Source of the DNA: an uncultured Roseobacter sp.
GTDB lineage: Bacteria; Pseudomonadota; Alphaproteobacteria; Rhodobacterales; Rhodobacteraceae
DNA: 64,000 bases
Assembly: GCF_947492555.1 (NCBI RefSeq)
Contig: NZ_CANLNE010000001.1
Location: 62,001-126,000, forward strand
Direction: 5' to 3'
This document shows positions 54,460 through 62,843 of the stretch, one piece after another. Under the pieces are notes generated by a model. The model was not told the origin of the DNA, did not search any database, and worked only from the letters and a program-made list of their open reading frames with translations. Position 1 is the first letter of the stretch. Each line of letters starts with the position of its first letter. A program made the translations under genes and the position numbers.

Positions 54460-55101
54460 CTACATTGCTGCCACCTCATGTGACGGCGGATTGATCACTT
54501 CCACGAGGCAAGCGAAGTGAGCCTTTTCGATGCGACTAAAGCTATGCCCGGCTTTTTTGGCTCTACGTGGTATATATAGTTGGCTTTTTTCTTCGATCTT
54601 TTCTCGCTTCCGTCTTGCGTTGCCTGATTGGGTTACGAACCTGTCCGGTCTTCTTGCTTCCGAAACAATAATGAGAAAAGCCCCGATCTCGGGATTGCAA
54701 GCTTTCACATCAGCAAGGCGCTCTATGTCTTTGTTAATATCGTTCTTTTGCGCGGAGGCACGTTTGACCTCAACAACGTATTCAGTGGTGTATTTATTGC
54801 TCGTGGTTCCCTTTATGCTTGCACCGCTAGTTTTCCTTTGTATCACAATGTCTGCGCTTGGCGGGCGCCCTCGCGATGGAATGTTTATTGAACTGGGTGA
54901 AATTTCTGAGAGGGGAACTTCGCACCTCAAAATTTGGCCATCGCTCAAATGCGCGTAAACGATATTGCAGATTTCTGCGACAATCGCACCCTCACTTAAG
55001 TCGTATCCTTCATAGATAGAACGACGATGACCTATCCAAAAAGCAATGCCTTGCAGTGCTTTCTCAGCCCATCTTGGCGGGGCGGGTAGTTGATCTTCCA
55101 A
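54460..55101 (-). CDS. PD-(D/E)XK-like putative nuclease
   Basis: 213 residues from a TTG start preceded by GGAGG. The middle shows ADIVIQRK, a gap, then EYVVEVKRAS, that is D...E-x-K, the spacing of a PD-(D/E)XK nuclease core, followed by a helix and a strand (IGAFLIIVSEARRPDRF). The C-terminal quarter is basic (RRKREKIEEKS, RRAKKAGHSF). It may be a nuclease or a catalytically altered relative. It lies 49 bp past hsdR on the same strand and may be translated from the restriction operon message. I do not recognise a named family. Confidence 0.55.
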   Translation of the reverse strand: MEDQLPAPPRWAEKALQGIAFWIGHRRSIYEGYDLSEGAIVAEICNIVYAHLSDGQILRCEVPLSEISPSSINIPSRGRPPSADIVIQRKTSGASIKGTTSNKYTTEYVVEVKRASAQKNDINKDIERLADVKACNPEIGAFLIIVSEARRPDRFVTQSGNARRKREKIEEKSQLYIPRRAKKAGHSFSRIEKAHFACLVEVINPPSHEVAAM

Positions 55102-55150
55102 AGGACCTCCATTTGCTACAAAAGCAGCTTTTCGGTTTTCTCACATTTGG

Positions 55151-58100
55151 TTAGGCGATCGCCGATATGCCGTCACTTATTTCATAGCTGTTTTCAAAGA
55201 ACTGAAAGAGCTCCGCTGTTTTCTCGTCCAGTGCATCGTCATCGTACTTGGACGCGGGAAGGCCGGTTCGTTCATCATAAAGCAGGTCGTAAATCTCTTG
55301 CCTAAGTCCGTCTCTTGTACTTTGCTTCTGGAAGACGTCCTGCACTTTTTCGATTTTTCGTCGGATGGCTTTCAGCAGCTCAACGGATGCCGACTTAATC
55401 TGTCGGATCTCTTCTTTGGTCAGGTCTTCACGAACCAACAGATCGAAGATTGGCTTCTGTTCCCGAGTCAGGCCAAGAGCCACATGCGCCTGCGCTTCGG
55501 CCTCCATTTCGGCAGTAAGCCGCATCAAAGCTTCGAAGGTGGCTTCGATGGTATTCTTGTCTTTTTCCTTGTTGTATTCCGCAACAATCTTATCGAAGCG
55601 TTCTTGGAAATCGTTCAATGTGGGGTTCGCAGCAAGCATCTTGGCCAGCCGCTCTTGTAAAACCATCCGCAGATCCTGCACGTCACTGGCTTTGCGTTCG
55701 CTCCTGCTGAACTCCTTACGCAAGAGCTCGAAATTTACTTTCGAAATATCAAAAATGCGTTCCTCGTCTGTATCAGGAGTGATGTCGATAGCATTTGCGA
55801 CGATCTCGTTCAGCTTCTTGATAATCGCGGTTGTATCGGCCTCGGCCTTGTCCTTTTGTAATGAACCGTAAATGTAGTTGATCGCTTGATAATCAGCCTT
55901 GTAGGTCTCGACTCGAGCGAAAGTCAGGCAGGCTTTGTATTTGCGAAACACCGCACGAGCAGCAATCTCAAATCCCTTCCGCGTTTCGTCATTTTTGTTG
56001 ATCGTTTCCTTGGCCTCTTTAAGGGCCTTGATCTTATCGAAACTCGTTGCAAGCTTCATACGCTCCAAGTCGTAGCCCTCGTCACTCAAGCGTTCGTGCA
56101 CCAATGCAATCGCCTCGGCAAGCTCGCCAAGCAGCTTGTCTCCGGGATTGAGCGGGTCGACTTCAGGTCCCTCGCCTTCGCCACCGCCAATAGGCCCGCC
56201 GCCAGTATGTCCTGCGAAGGTAGCCAGTGCTTTTCGGAGGTTCTTAAGAATGCCGCAATAGTCGACAATCAAACCGTTGTTTTTGCCCTCCTTCACCCGA
56301 TTTGCCCGGGCAATGGCCTGCATGAGCGTGTGTTCCTGCAGTGGTTTGTCGAGATAAAGAGTCGACAAAGACGGCACGTCAAAGCCCGTCAGCCACATGG
56401 CGCAGACGATGACGATGCGGAACGGATGGTCGTCGCGTTTGAACGCAGTTTCAACATCGAGGCGCTTTTCAATTTCACGCCCGCCGACGATCTCCTTGAC
56501 TGTGAAACCGTCCTTCATCCGCTTGCGATGCGGAATGATGTCCAGATCCCAGTCTTTGAACTTTTTCACCTCGTTCTGCTCATCGCTGACAACCACAGCC
56601 ATCTGGGTTTCACGCATCCACGCAAGCTGTTGCTCGCGAATAAAGCGTTCCTGATCGTCAGCGACAGATGTCAAATCAGCCTCAAGCGCCGCTATACGGG
56701 CTAGCCATGCCTTTTGAATGTAATCATGCATCCGGACAGCGGTGACCTTGTCGATGGCCACAAACATTGCCTTGCCGCTTTCCCAGTTTGTCGAAAAATG
56801 CCACGCGAAATCCTCAGCCACATGCCGGAGGCGCGGCTCGGCCGTAACCACATGGTACTCGCGTTTCAGGTCATCAGAGAGCTTGGCAGCCACGTCGGGA
56901 TCGTCGATTTCAGCTTCGGCAATCGCCTCGGCCAGTTTTTCGTTCAGGCCGTTTCCTGAAACCTGCAGCTTGTCGCCCCGCGCATCATAGAACAGCGGCA
57001 GAGTTGCGCCATCCTCGATAGCGTCCTGAAAGTCGTAAGTGGAAAGATACGCGCCGAATACCTGCTTGGTGATCTCATCGTCGGCGAAGAGAGGCGTGCC
57101 TGTAAAGCCGATGAAGCTCGCATTTGGCAGACCCTTGCGCATGTTCAGCGCCAACGATCCGTACTGTGTTCTATGCGCCTCGTCAGTCACAACAATAACG
57201 TTGTCCCGGTCGGAGTAGATTCCGTTCTTGGCCTCCTCCTCGGTGAATTTCTGGATCATAGCAAAAACGACCTTCTTCTGCTGACCAAGCAGCTCTCGCA
57301 GATTCTTGGCCGACGCAGCGCGGCACGGGTCTTTGTCGTTGTTTGCAATTCCTACCGACGCAAATGCCTTATAAATTTGGTTATCCAGATCAGTGCGGTC
57401 GGTCAGCACAAGGAAGGTGTAGTCACCGCCCAACTTGCGATGGACCTTTTGCGTAAAGAACGCCATCGAGAACGATTTACCGGAGCCTTGGGTGTGCCAG
57501 AACACGCCCAGCTTTCGGTTCAGGTCATCACGCCGCTCCACCGCGTCCACCGCACGGTTGACCCCAAGGTATTGGTGGTTCTTGGCGAGGATCTTTGCGG
57601 GACCGTTTGCCGTATCCGCAAACAGGATGAAATTCTCAAAGAGATCCAGAAACCGCCGTTTGTCGCAAACGATCTTGAGCAGCGCCTCCATTGGCAGCAT
57701 GTCGCCGCGCCGGTCCCGCTCGTCGAGCTTCAGCCATTCCGAGAAATGCTCGTAATCGGCACTGACCGAGCCCATCCGCGCCTCTTCGCCATTGCCGAGG
57801 ATGACGAAGGCGTTGAAGTGGAAGAGGTGCGGAACTGTGTCTTTGTAATCGCTCAGGTTCTCATCATAGGCGCGGCGCAGGTTCTTGTCGGGGCGTTTCA
57901 GCTCGCAGAACATGAGCGGCAACCCGTTGACGAAGCCCACGATGTCCGCCCGCCGCCGGTGCGCATAGCCGCGCATCCAAAGCTCGCGCACACAAAGGAA
58001 ATCGTTGTTCTCGGGCGTTTCATAGTCAAAGACACGCAGCCGTTCGACTTTCTGCTCCCCGTCCTGCCGGAACTTCACCTTCACCCCATCGCGGATCAGG

Positions 58101-58387
58101 GCGTATTTGTCCTGATTGATGCGGATCAGGGATTGGGAGCCGAAGATGTCGGTGATCTCACGCAGCGCCTGTTTATAGGCCACATCAGGCAGGCCGGGGT
58201 TCAGCTTGACCAGCGCCTCGGACAAAAAGCGGGTCAGCACCACGTCCTTGTCGGACTTGCGGCCAAGCGTGCCCTGAGCGCCAAAGACCTCCTTGTTCCA
58301 CGCCATGACGGAGCGCCAGCCATGCACATCGTGCAGGTAGTCGGCCATGGTCGTTTGAACCAATTGGTCTTCCGTAAAATCATTCAT
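55151..58387 (-). CDS. hsdR: Type I restriction enzyme R subunit
   Basis: 1078 residues from the ATG at 58387 (a TTG two codons earlier is possible). The N-terminal nuclease is visible with RRADIVG (Asp148) and CELKRP (Glu162-x-Lys164). The SF2 translocase follows: Walker A HTQGSGKS (298-305), DEAH (402-405), FTGTPLF and the late helicase motif QAIARANR. HsdR moves DNA toward the bound complex and cuts it when the target is unmethylated. The C-terminal third is the helical region that docks on HsdM. Nine bases follow the hsdS stop. All catalytic motifs are intact, so it should be active. Confidence 0.95.
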   Translation of the reverse strand: MNDFTEDQLVQTTMADYLHDVHGWRSVMAWNKEVFGAQGTLGRKSDKDVVLTRFLSEALVKLNPGLPDVAYKQALREITDIFGSQSLIRINQDKYALIRDGVKVKFRQDGEQKVERLRVFDYETPENNDFLCVRELWMRGYAHRRRADIVGFVNGLPLMFCELKRPDKNLRRAYDENLSDYKDTVPHLFHFNAFVILGNGEEARMGSVSADYEHFSEWLKLDERDRRGDMLPMEALLKIVCDKRRFLDLFENFILFADTANGPAKILAKNHQYLGVNRAVDAVERRDDLNRKLGVFWHTQGSGKSFSMAFFTQKVHRKLGGDYTFLVLTDRTDLDNQIYKAFASVGIANNDKDPCRAASAKNLRELLGQQKKVVFAMIQKFTEEEAKNGIYSDRDNVIVVTDEAHRTQYGSLALNMRKGLPNASFIGFTGTPLFADDEITKQVFGAYLSTYDFQDAIEDGATLPLFYDARGDKLQVSGNGLNEKLAEAIAEAEIDDPDVAAKLSDDLKREYHVVTAEPRLRHVAEDFAWHFSTNWESGKAMFVAIDKVTAVRMHDYIQKAWLARIAALEADLTSVADDQERFIREQQLAWMRETQMAVVVSDEQNEVKKFKDWDLDIIPHRKRMKDGFTVKEIVGGREIEKRLDVETAFKRDDHPFRIVIVCAMWLTGFDVPSLSTLYLDKPLQEHTLMQAIARANRVKEGKNNGLIVDYCGILKNLRKALATFAGHTGGGPIGGGEGEGPEVDPLNPGDKLLGELAEAIALVHERLSDEGYDLERMKLATSFDKIKALKEAKETINKNDETRKGFEIAARAVFRKYKACLTFARVETYKADYQAINYIYGSLQKDKAEADTTAIIKKLNEIVANAIDITPDTDEERIFDISKVNFELLRKEFSRSERKASDVQDLRMVLQERLAKMLAANPTLNDFQERFDKIVAEYNKEKDKNTIEATFEALMRLTAEMEAEAQAHVALGLTREQKPIFDLLVREDLTKEEIRQIKSASVELLKAIRRKIEKVQDVFQKQSTRDGLRQEIYDLLYDERTGLPASKYDDDALDEKTAELFQFFENSYEISDGISAIA

Positions 58388-58396
58388 AGGCAAACA

Positions 58397-59539
58397 CTAC
58401 ACATCAACGGGAAGGCGTCCATCCATCAGGCGGGGAAGGAGAAGGTCGCGGGCTACGGTGAGCTTTGTGTTTTGGTCTATGAGCAGTTCGGACTGCCTGA
58501 GGAAGGTGGATGCTTTTGTATTGAACTCATCAAGCAAATCTTGATCGGGAATTATGAGCTTTCGGCTATGTGCAAAGTCGCGATTTAGTCCCGGAACCGC
58601 AACATCAGTGCTAATGAAGCTCACATTTTTCAAAGCATAGAAAGTGAAATAATCACTGTTCGCGGGAGAGATATAATAGACCGTATCAATAGGCCAAAAA
58701 TCGCGCCCCGCCCAAAAGACACTGCCGACATTGCCTTTGCGGCCAACTACGATCGACTTGCCTTCAACGAGCAGTTTGTTGTGAGACCCCACAATTCCGC
58801 TTGAACCATAAACGTCTACGTCACCTTCAACTCGTGCGTCAGCCTTTAATGCCTTTCCGTATACGAAGGGGCAGTGTTCGCCGAGAGTTGTCTGCACCCA
58901 TCCCTCCGGCAGGCCATCGACGAAAGTTGCGGTCTCATGGCCGGGGAAGCGGAAATGGACGAACCATTCGCGATAGAGCAGCCGCGCCGCCTGCTCCAAC
59001 AACGCAATCCGCCGCCGATTGTTCTCGATCAGGTCGTCGTAGGCCGAAATGACGGATAGGATGTGATCCTGAGCGTCCAACTCAGGGAGCGGAATTGGAA
59101 AATTTGCCAAAACCTTTTGGTTTAGGTTGTTTATGTTAACTCCACCGCCAAGGTTTGAGAGCGTTCGCCGAAATACTGGGGACCTAAAGAAGTATGCAAG
59201 ATATTTGGAGCGCGCGCGATTTGACGTGTTTCGAAATCGGATGCAGAAACCAGAGAAGGATACATCGGTTTGGTCTTCTTCGATAAACATCGACCGACCA
59301 ATAAGGTCTTTGTTCCCGTTGGAGCGGACAAAAATGACATCTCCTGCTTTAAGAAGGGAATCCTTGGCGTTGATGCCATCTGGGTTGATTTCGTCAAGTT
59401 CTGAGTAGTTCGGAGTGCGTAGGTCGCCAAAATTTTTGACTGAGATCACCTTTAAGCCGGTACCGGCGTTTGCTTTGGAATAGTTCAGGCCGTTGCGAAG
59501 CTCGCCGAGTTCGCCAAGTTTGACTTCAGCTACACTCAT
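58397..59539 (-). CDS. hsdS: Type I restriction enzyme specificity subunit
   Basis: 380 residues with the usual two target-recognition domains separated by a conserved helix. The first (1-~170) ends in PIPLPELDAQDHILSVIS, followed by the helical spacer DDLIENNRRRIALLEQAARLLYREWF. The second (about 215-345) ends in LIIPDQDLLDEFN and a second helix. Each domain reads half of a split DNA target; the sequence read cannot be told from the protein. The ATG at 59539 overlaps the hsdM stop by four bases (ATGA). It has more A+T than hsdM, as often for HsdS genes shuffled by recombination. Confidence 0.94.
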   Translation of the reverse strand: MSVAEVKLGELGELRNGLNYSKANAGTGLKVISVKNFGDLRTPNYSELDEINPDGINAKDSLLKAGDVIFVRSNGNKDLIGRSMFIEEDQTDVSFSGFCIRFRNTSNRARSKYLAYFFRSPVFRRTLSNLGGGVNINNLNQKVLANFPIPLPELDAQDHILSVISAYDDLIENNRRRIALLEQAARLLYREWFVHFRFPGHETATFVDGLPEGWVQTTLGEHCPFVYGKALKADARVEGDVDVYGSSGIVGSHNKLLVEGKSIVVGRKGNVGSVFWAGRDFWPIDTVYYISPANSDYFTFYALKNVSFISTDVAVPGLNRDFAHSRKLIIPDQDLLDEFNTKASTFLRQSELLIDQNTKLTVARDLLLPRLMDGRLPVDV

Positions 59540-61590
59540 ACGATTAACTCTTCGAAGTTCTTGGCGACGGCCTCCGCCAGCTCTGCGGCTTCGGCGTTTA
59601 GCGTCTCGATTTCGTCGTGGATTTCCTTGATCGCCTCTTCGAAATCGAAGTCTTCATCATCCTCTTCTGGTGCTACGCCCACATAGCGCCCCGGCGTCAG
59701 GCTGTAATCGTTTGCGGCGAGTTCCTCCTGATCCACCAGTTTGACCAGCCCCTCGACATCGCGCAGCTTGCCTTCAGGGAAACGCGACAACAGCCAGTCT
59801 GCCTGCCCTTCGAAATACCGGAACCGCTTCAAACTGCCGGTCGGCGTCAGATGCACATCAGGATCGCCGGTCAACGGCACCCGCGCCTCGGCAATCGCCG
59901 CCAGCAGCTTTTTGCCCTCTGCCGCCTTTTGGCCTGCCTCGACCGTCGCCTCCTGCGACTTCTGGGCAAGCTTGGCCAAATGGTCGATTTCCTTGATTAG
60001 CGCCTTGGCCTGATCGGCTACAGGCTGCATCGCGGTCCAGACCGCCGTGAGGTCTGCAACTTCAGACGAAGGAGCCGAGAGCGCCGCGGCACTGGCTATG
60101 AAAGCGGCGGCATCTTCCTTCAGCTTATCGATGCCCGCTTGCAGCTCTTCGGTGTCGCCATGCTTTGCGAAATACGCACGGGCGGCGTCAAACGCCGCCA
60201 CAAGCGCCGTAAAGTCCGTTTCGCACGCCTCGTCCCGCGCTGTCGACAGATACTCCTGCGCCAGCCCTGCAAAGCGGTCGTTCTGCCCGCGATAGAGCCA
60301 GACGATGGCCGTGATGTTGCGTTCCTGCTCGGGCGCAAAGTCGTAAATTTTGCGTGTCACCTTGCGGAAGACATGCCGCGCATCGAGCATCAGGACCTTG
60401 TCGCGCAGATGCTCGGGCTTGCCCTTGTCAAAGAACCACAGCTCACAGGGCACGGCGCGGGTGTAGAAAAAGTTGCCCCGGATCGCGAGCATGATGTCAA
60501 CGTCGCCCGTCTTGACGAGGGCTTCGCGCACCTTGGCTTCCTGCCCGCCCGCCGATGATGACTGCGACGACATGACGATGCCCGCTCTGCCCCGGTCGGA
60601 TAAGTAAGAATGGAAGAAGGACATCCAGACGTAGTTGCCATTGGACACCTTGCCGCCCTTGTTTACCCCCGGAAGGCCGAAGGACAGGCGCGGATCATCC
60701 TTCATCTTTTCAGCGTCGATCTCGTCGACGTTGAAAGGCGGGTTGGCCATCACATAATCGAACGGCCCTTGATCCCTGTGCGGGTCTTCGTAGTAGCTGA
60801 TTGCCTTCTGAATATCCCCTTCAAGCCCGTGGACAGCGAGGTTCATCTTGGCGAGGCGCAATGTGGTCGGGTTCTTCTCCATCCCGTAGAACGTCAGGCG
60901 TTCGTTCGGGTTGGCTTTCATCGCTTCGACGAAGTGCGCCGACTGCACGAACATGCCGCCCGAGCCGCAGGCGGGGTCGATCACCTTCCCGCGTGTGGGC
61001 TCGATCACGTTGACGATGGTTTCAACGATACTGATCGGAGTGAAGAACTCGCCGTTGTCGTGGGCCTTTTGGTCGGCGAACTGAGTCAGGAAATACTCAT
61101 ATATGCGACCGAACACGTCGCCATCGGCCTTTTGAAGCGCCGGGTCGTTGAAGATGCGCAGAACCTGCCGCAGGGCATCATCGTCCAGCTCTTCATATTC
61201 CTGCTTGGGCAGCAGGCCTGCGAGGCTTTCATAGTCCTCTTCAATGGTCTCCATTGCGCGGACGACGGCGGCAGACGCGCTTTGATCTTCCGGCAAGCTG
61301 ACGAGATAATCGAACTGAGCCTCATTGCGCAGGAAGATTGCGCTGCGGCTTGAAAAGTCGGCTTTGGTCAGGTCGCGGACTTTGCCGCCACGGGAAGGCA
61401 GCGTTGGGATGATCTCTTCGCGGACTTTGAGGAAACGGGAATATGCATGACGGAGGAAGATCAGCCCCATGACGGGCATGAAGTATTCGTTGCTCGCAAA
61501 GTTCGAGTTCGCCCGAAGCGAGTCCGCTGAGGTCCACAGTCGCCGCTCCAGTTTGCCGATATGTTCCAAAGCACTGCCCCGCTGAGTCAA
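59536..61590 (-). CDS. hsdM: Type I DNA methyltransferase subunit
   Basis: 684 residues, longer than most HsdM because of a C-terminal helical extension (about 480-684). The adenine-N6 methyltransferase motifs are DPACGSGG (205-212, AdoMet) and NPPF (283-286, catalytic). The N-terminal helical domain (about 10-150) binds HsdS and DNA. The start is a TTG at 61590, the only candidate between an in-frame stop and the conserved residues (LEHIGKLERRLWTSADSLR); the ribosome site is weak. First gene of the hsdM-hsdS-hsdR unit. Confidence 0.94.
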   Translation of the reverse strand: MTQRGSALEHIGKLERRLWTSADSLRANSNFASNEYFMPVMGLIFLRHAYSRFLKVREEIIPTLPSRGGKVRDLTKADFSSRSAIFLRNEAQFDYLVSLPEDQSASAAVVRAMETIEEDYESLAGLLPKQEYEELDDDALRQVLRIFNDPALQKADGDVFGRIYEYFLTQFADQKAHDNGEFFTPISIVETIVNVIEPTRGKVIDPACGSGGMFVQSAHFVEAMKANPNERLTFYGMEKNPTTLRLAKMNLAVHGLEGDIQKAISYYEDPHRDQGPFDYVMANPPFNVDEIDAEKMKDDPRLSFGLPGVNKGGKVSNGNYVWMSFFHSYLSDRGRAGIVMSSQSSSAGGQEAKVREALVKTGDVDIMLAIRGNFFYTRAVPCELWFFDKGKPEHLRDKVLMLDARHVFRKVTRKIYDFAPEQERNITAIVWLYRGQNDRFAGLAQEYLSTARDEACETDFTALVAAFDAARAYFAKHGDTEELQAGIDKLKEDAAAFIASAAALSAPSSEVADLTAVWTAMQPVADQAKALIKEIDHLAKLAQKSQEATVEAGQKAAEGKKLLAAIAEARVPLTGDPDVHLTPTGSLKRFRYFEGQADWLLSRFPEGKLRDVEGLVKLVDQEELAANDYSLTPGRYVGVAPEEDDEDFDFEEAIKEIHDEIETLNAEAAELAEAVAKNFEELIV

Positions 61591-61671
61591 ATTTTTTTAT
61601 ATTCCCCAAAGCTATCCGTTGTATTGAAATGGGTCCAGCGCAAGATCAGCTCCCAAATACGGTCACTGTGC

Positions 61672-62196
61672 TTAGTCGACTGTTATAGCCCGCCTCCACT
61701 TCGCCCATCGGCGTCGTTGTGCCTCCGCGATTCTTGCTCGCCCCAGCGCCGTTTTTGGACCAGTCGAATAGCCTCCGTGGTTTCTGCAACGTGATTTACC
61801 ACGAATGGGCATTGCTCGACGCGGGCGACCTAGCCTAGTCTGCGCTCCACACTGGCGTTTTTGTCCGCAAAATACCCTCGGATTTTGTAAAACCCCTTGG
61901 CCCGCGGCCAAATCAACCTGATTTTTCCGGATTTGCATACTGGGTATTTCGTTATCGTTGTTTCCTGCTTTCAGACCGCGTAGCACACCGAGGATGCGGC
62001 CCGGCGCGTAACCACGCTGCGCGACTTGGCTCTTCCGCTCCCAATAACGAATTGTGTACTTATCAACGCCACAAAGGCGCGCCAGCACCGGTCTCGATAG
62101 ACCTAGCTGTTTGCGCAGGCGCTTCAGCTCCGTACCTGTCATGAGAGTGACTCTGCGTTTGGCTGGTACATTCTTTAACTCCTTCGCTGTGTTCAT
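61672..62196 (-). CDS. XRE-type HTH protein with HGGxSTGP zinc-ribbon-like tail
   Basis: 174 residues from the ATG at 62196, five bases after AGGA. Residues 19-65 are an HTH (GTELKRLRKQLGLSRPVLAR, then CGVDKYTIRYWERK). After a linker (about 70-110) the C-terminal ~55 residues have CGAQTRLGRPRR, then SRCRNHGGYSTGPKT and ARIAEAQRRRWAKWR. This is the HGGxSTGP domain, common in phage and island genes and thought to bind nucleic acid or zinc. Both parts in one protein suggest a regulator. It lies 82 bp upstream of hsdM on the same strand and may control the restriction genes. Confidence 0.68.
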   Translation of the reverse strand: MNTAKELKNVPAKRRVTLMTGTELKRLRKQLGLSRPVLARLCGVDKYTIRYWERKSQVAQRGYAPGRILGVLRGLKAGNNDNEIPSMQIRKNQVDLAAGQGVLQNPRVFCGQKRQCGAQTRLGRPRRAMPIRGKSRCRNHGGYSTGPKTALGRARIAEAQRRRWAKWRRAITVD

Positions 62197-62563
62197 CTTT
62201 TTCCTAACTCCCAGCATGTTTAACCCTGTTCTGTTGGGTGGAGAGGGCCGTTGTGACGGGCATAGGACGACTAACCCCAGCCAAAATCGGCCGAGGCCAG
62301 TCCCTACGCCCGTAACGATCTTGTCTCTTGGCCGGAGCCGGACCGCCGCTTAGAGCCCTTCCAGTCACGCGTAAATGCTGGAAAGTCGGTTGCTACTTGC
62401 GACGCCTTGAACGCTGCGCCGGGAGCCGGGCTTCAACCTTTCGGACTGCCCTTTGCTTGTGGCTCCAACCCCGTGGTAAGCAAAACCTGCACACGCCACC
62501 GTCATCATACCGTCCGTTGCGCAGTCTCCCGCATTAAGCGGGCATCATTAACAACAGAAACTG
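62197..62563. other. 367-bp stretch without a convincing gene
   Basis: A 46-codon minus-strand frame starting at 62508 (MMTVACAGF...) has no family character. Otherwise nothing recognisable. It should contain the promoter for the XRE-HGGxSTGP gene. Confidence 0.45.
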
Positions 62564-62749
62564 CTATGAATCGATCTGGACCCGAGTTTCGATCCAGTTC
62601 TGGATGTCGCTTTTGCGCCATGCAACTGATCGCCCGCCCAACCTTACGGGCGTAGGGAACTTACCTCGACCCATCCAACAATATATTGTGGATCGGCTGA
62701 GACCTGTTTGAGCCTACACCTCTTTTCGACGAAGAAGAATTTCGGTCAT
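62564..62749 (-). pseudogene. alpA: AlpA-type island regulator interrupted by one amber codon
   Basis: The frame from the ATG at 62749 reads MTEILLRRKEV, then TAG, then AQTGLSRSTIYCWM, GKFPTPVRLGGRSVAW and RKSDIQNWIETRVQ, ending at 62564. Except for that single stop, it is a complete 61-residue AlpA/Prophage CP4-57 regulator: HTH helix GLSRSTIY, then FPTPVRLGGR, then the WRKSDIQNWI helix. The stop sits at codon 12, where relatives usually have Gln or Glu; one C-to-T change (CAG to TAG) would explain it. AAGGG seven bases before the ATG is a good ribosome site, so the break is probably recent. AlpA normally activates the element's integrase. Confidence 0.78.
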
Positions 62750-62813
62750 AACGCTACCCTTCGGATCTAATCATCTTTGATCAGACCTAGCCGGAGCTGC
62801 ATAGCGTCGTCCA

Positions 62814-62843
62814 TTAACGGAAGTTGTTTCACACTTCCGTTAA
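62814..62843 (-). terminator. Hairpin enclosing the stop codon of the preceding gene
   Basis: TTAACGGAAGT/ACTTCCGTTAA, a perfect 11-bp stem with an eight-base loop. The TGA of the minus-strand gene ending at 62829 lies in the loop. No long T-run follows, so it may act as a terminator or as a structure that affects translation termination. Confidence 0.5.

Noticed and set aside
62407-62655. 82-codon plus-strand frame in the island gap
   Set aside because: Overlaps the AlpA-like frame on the other strand, which has clear family character; this one has none.
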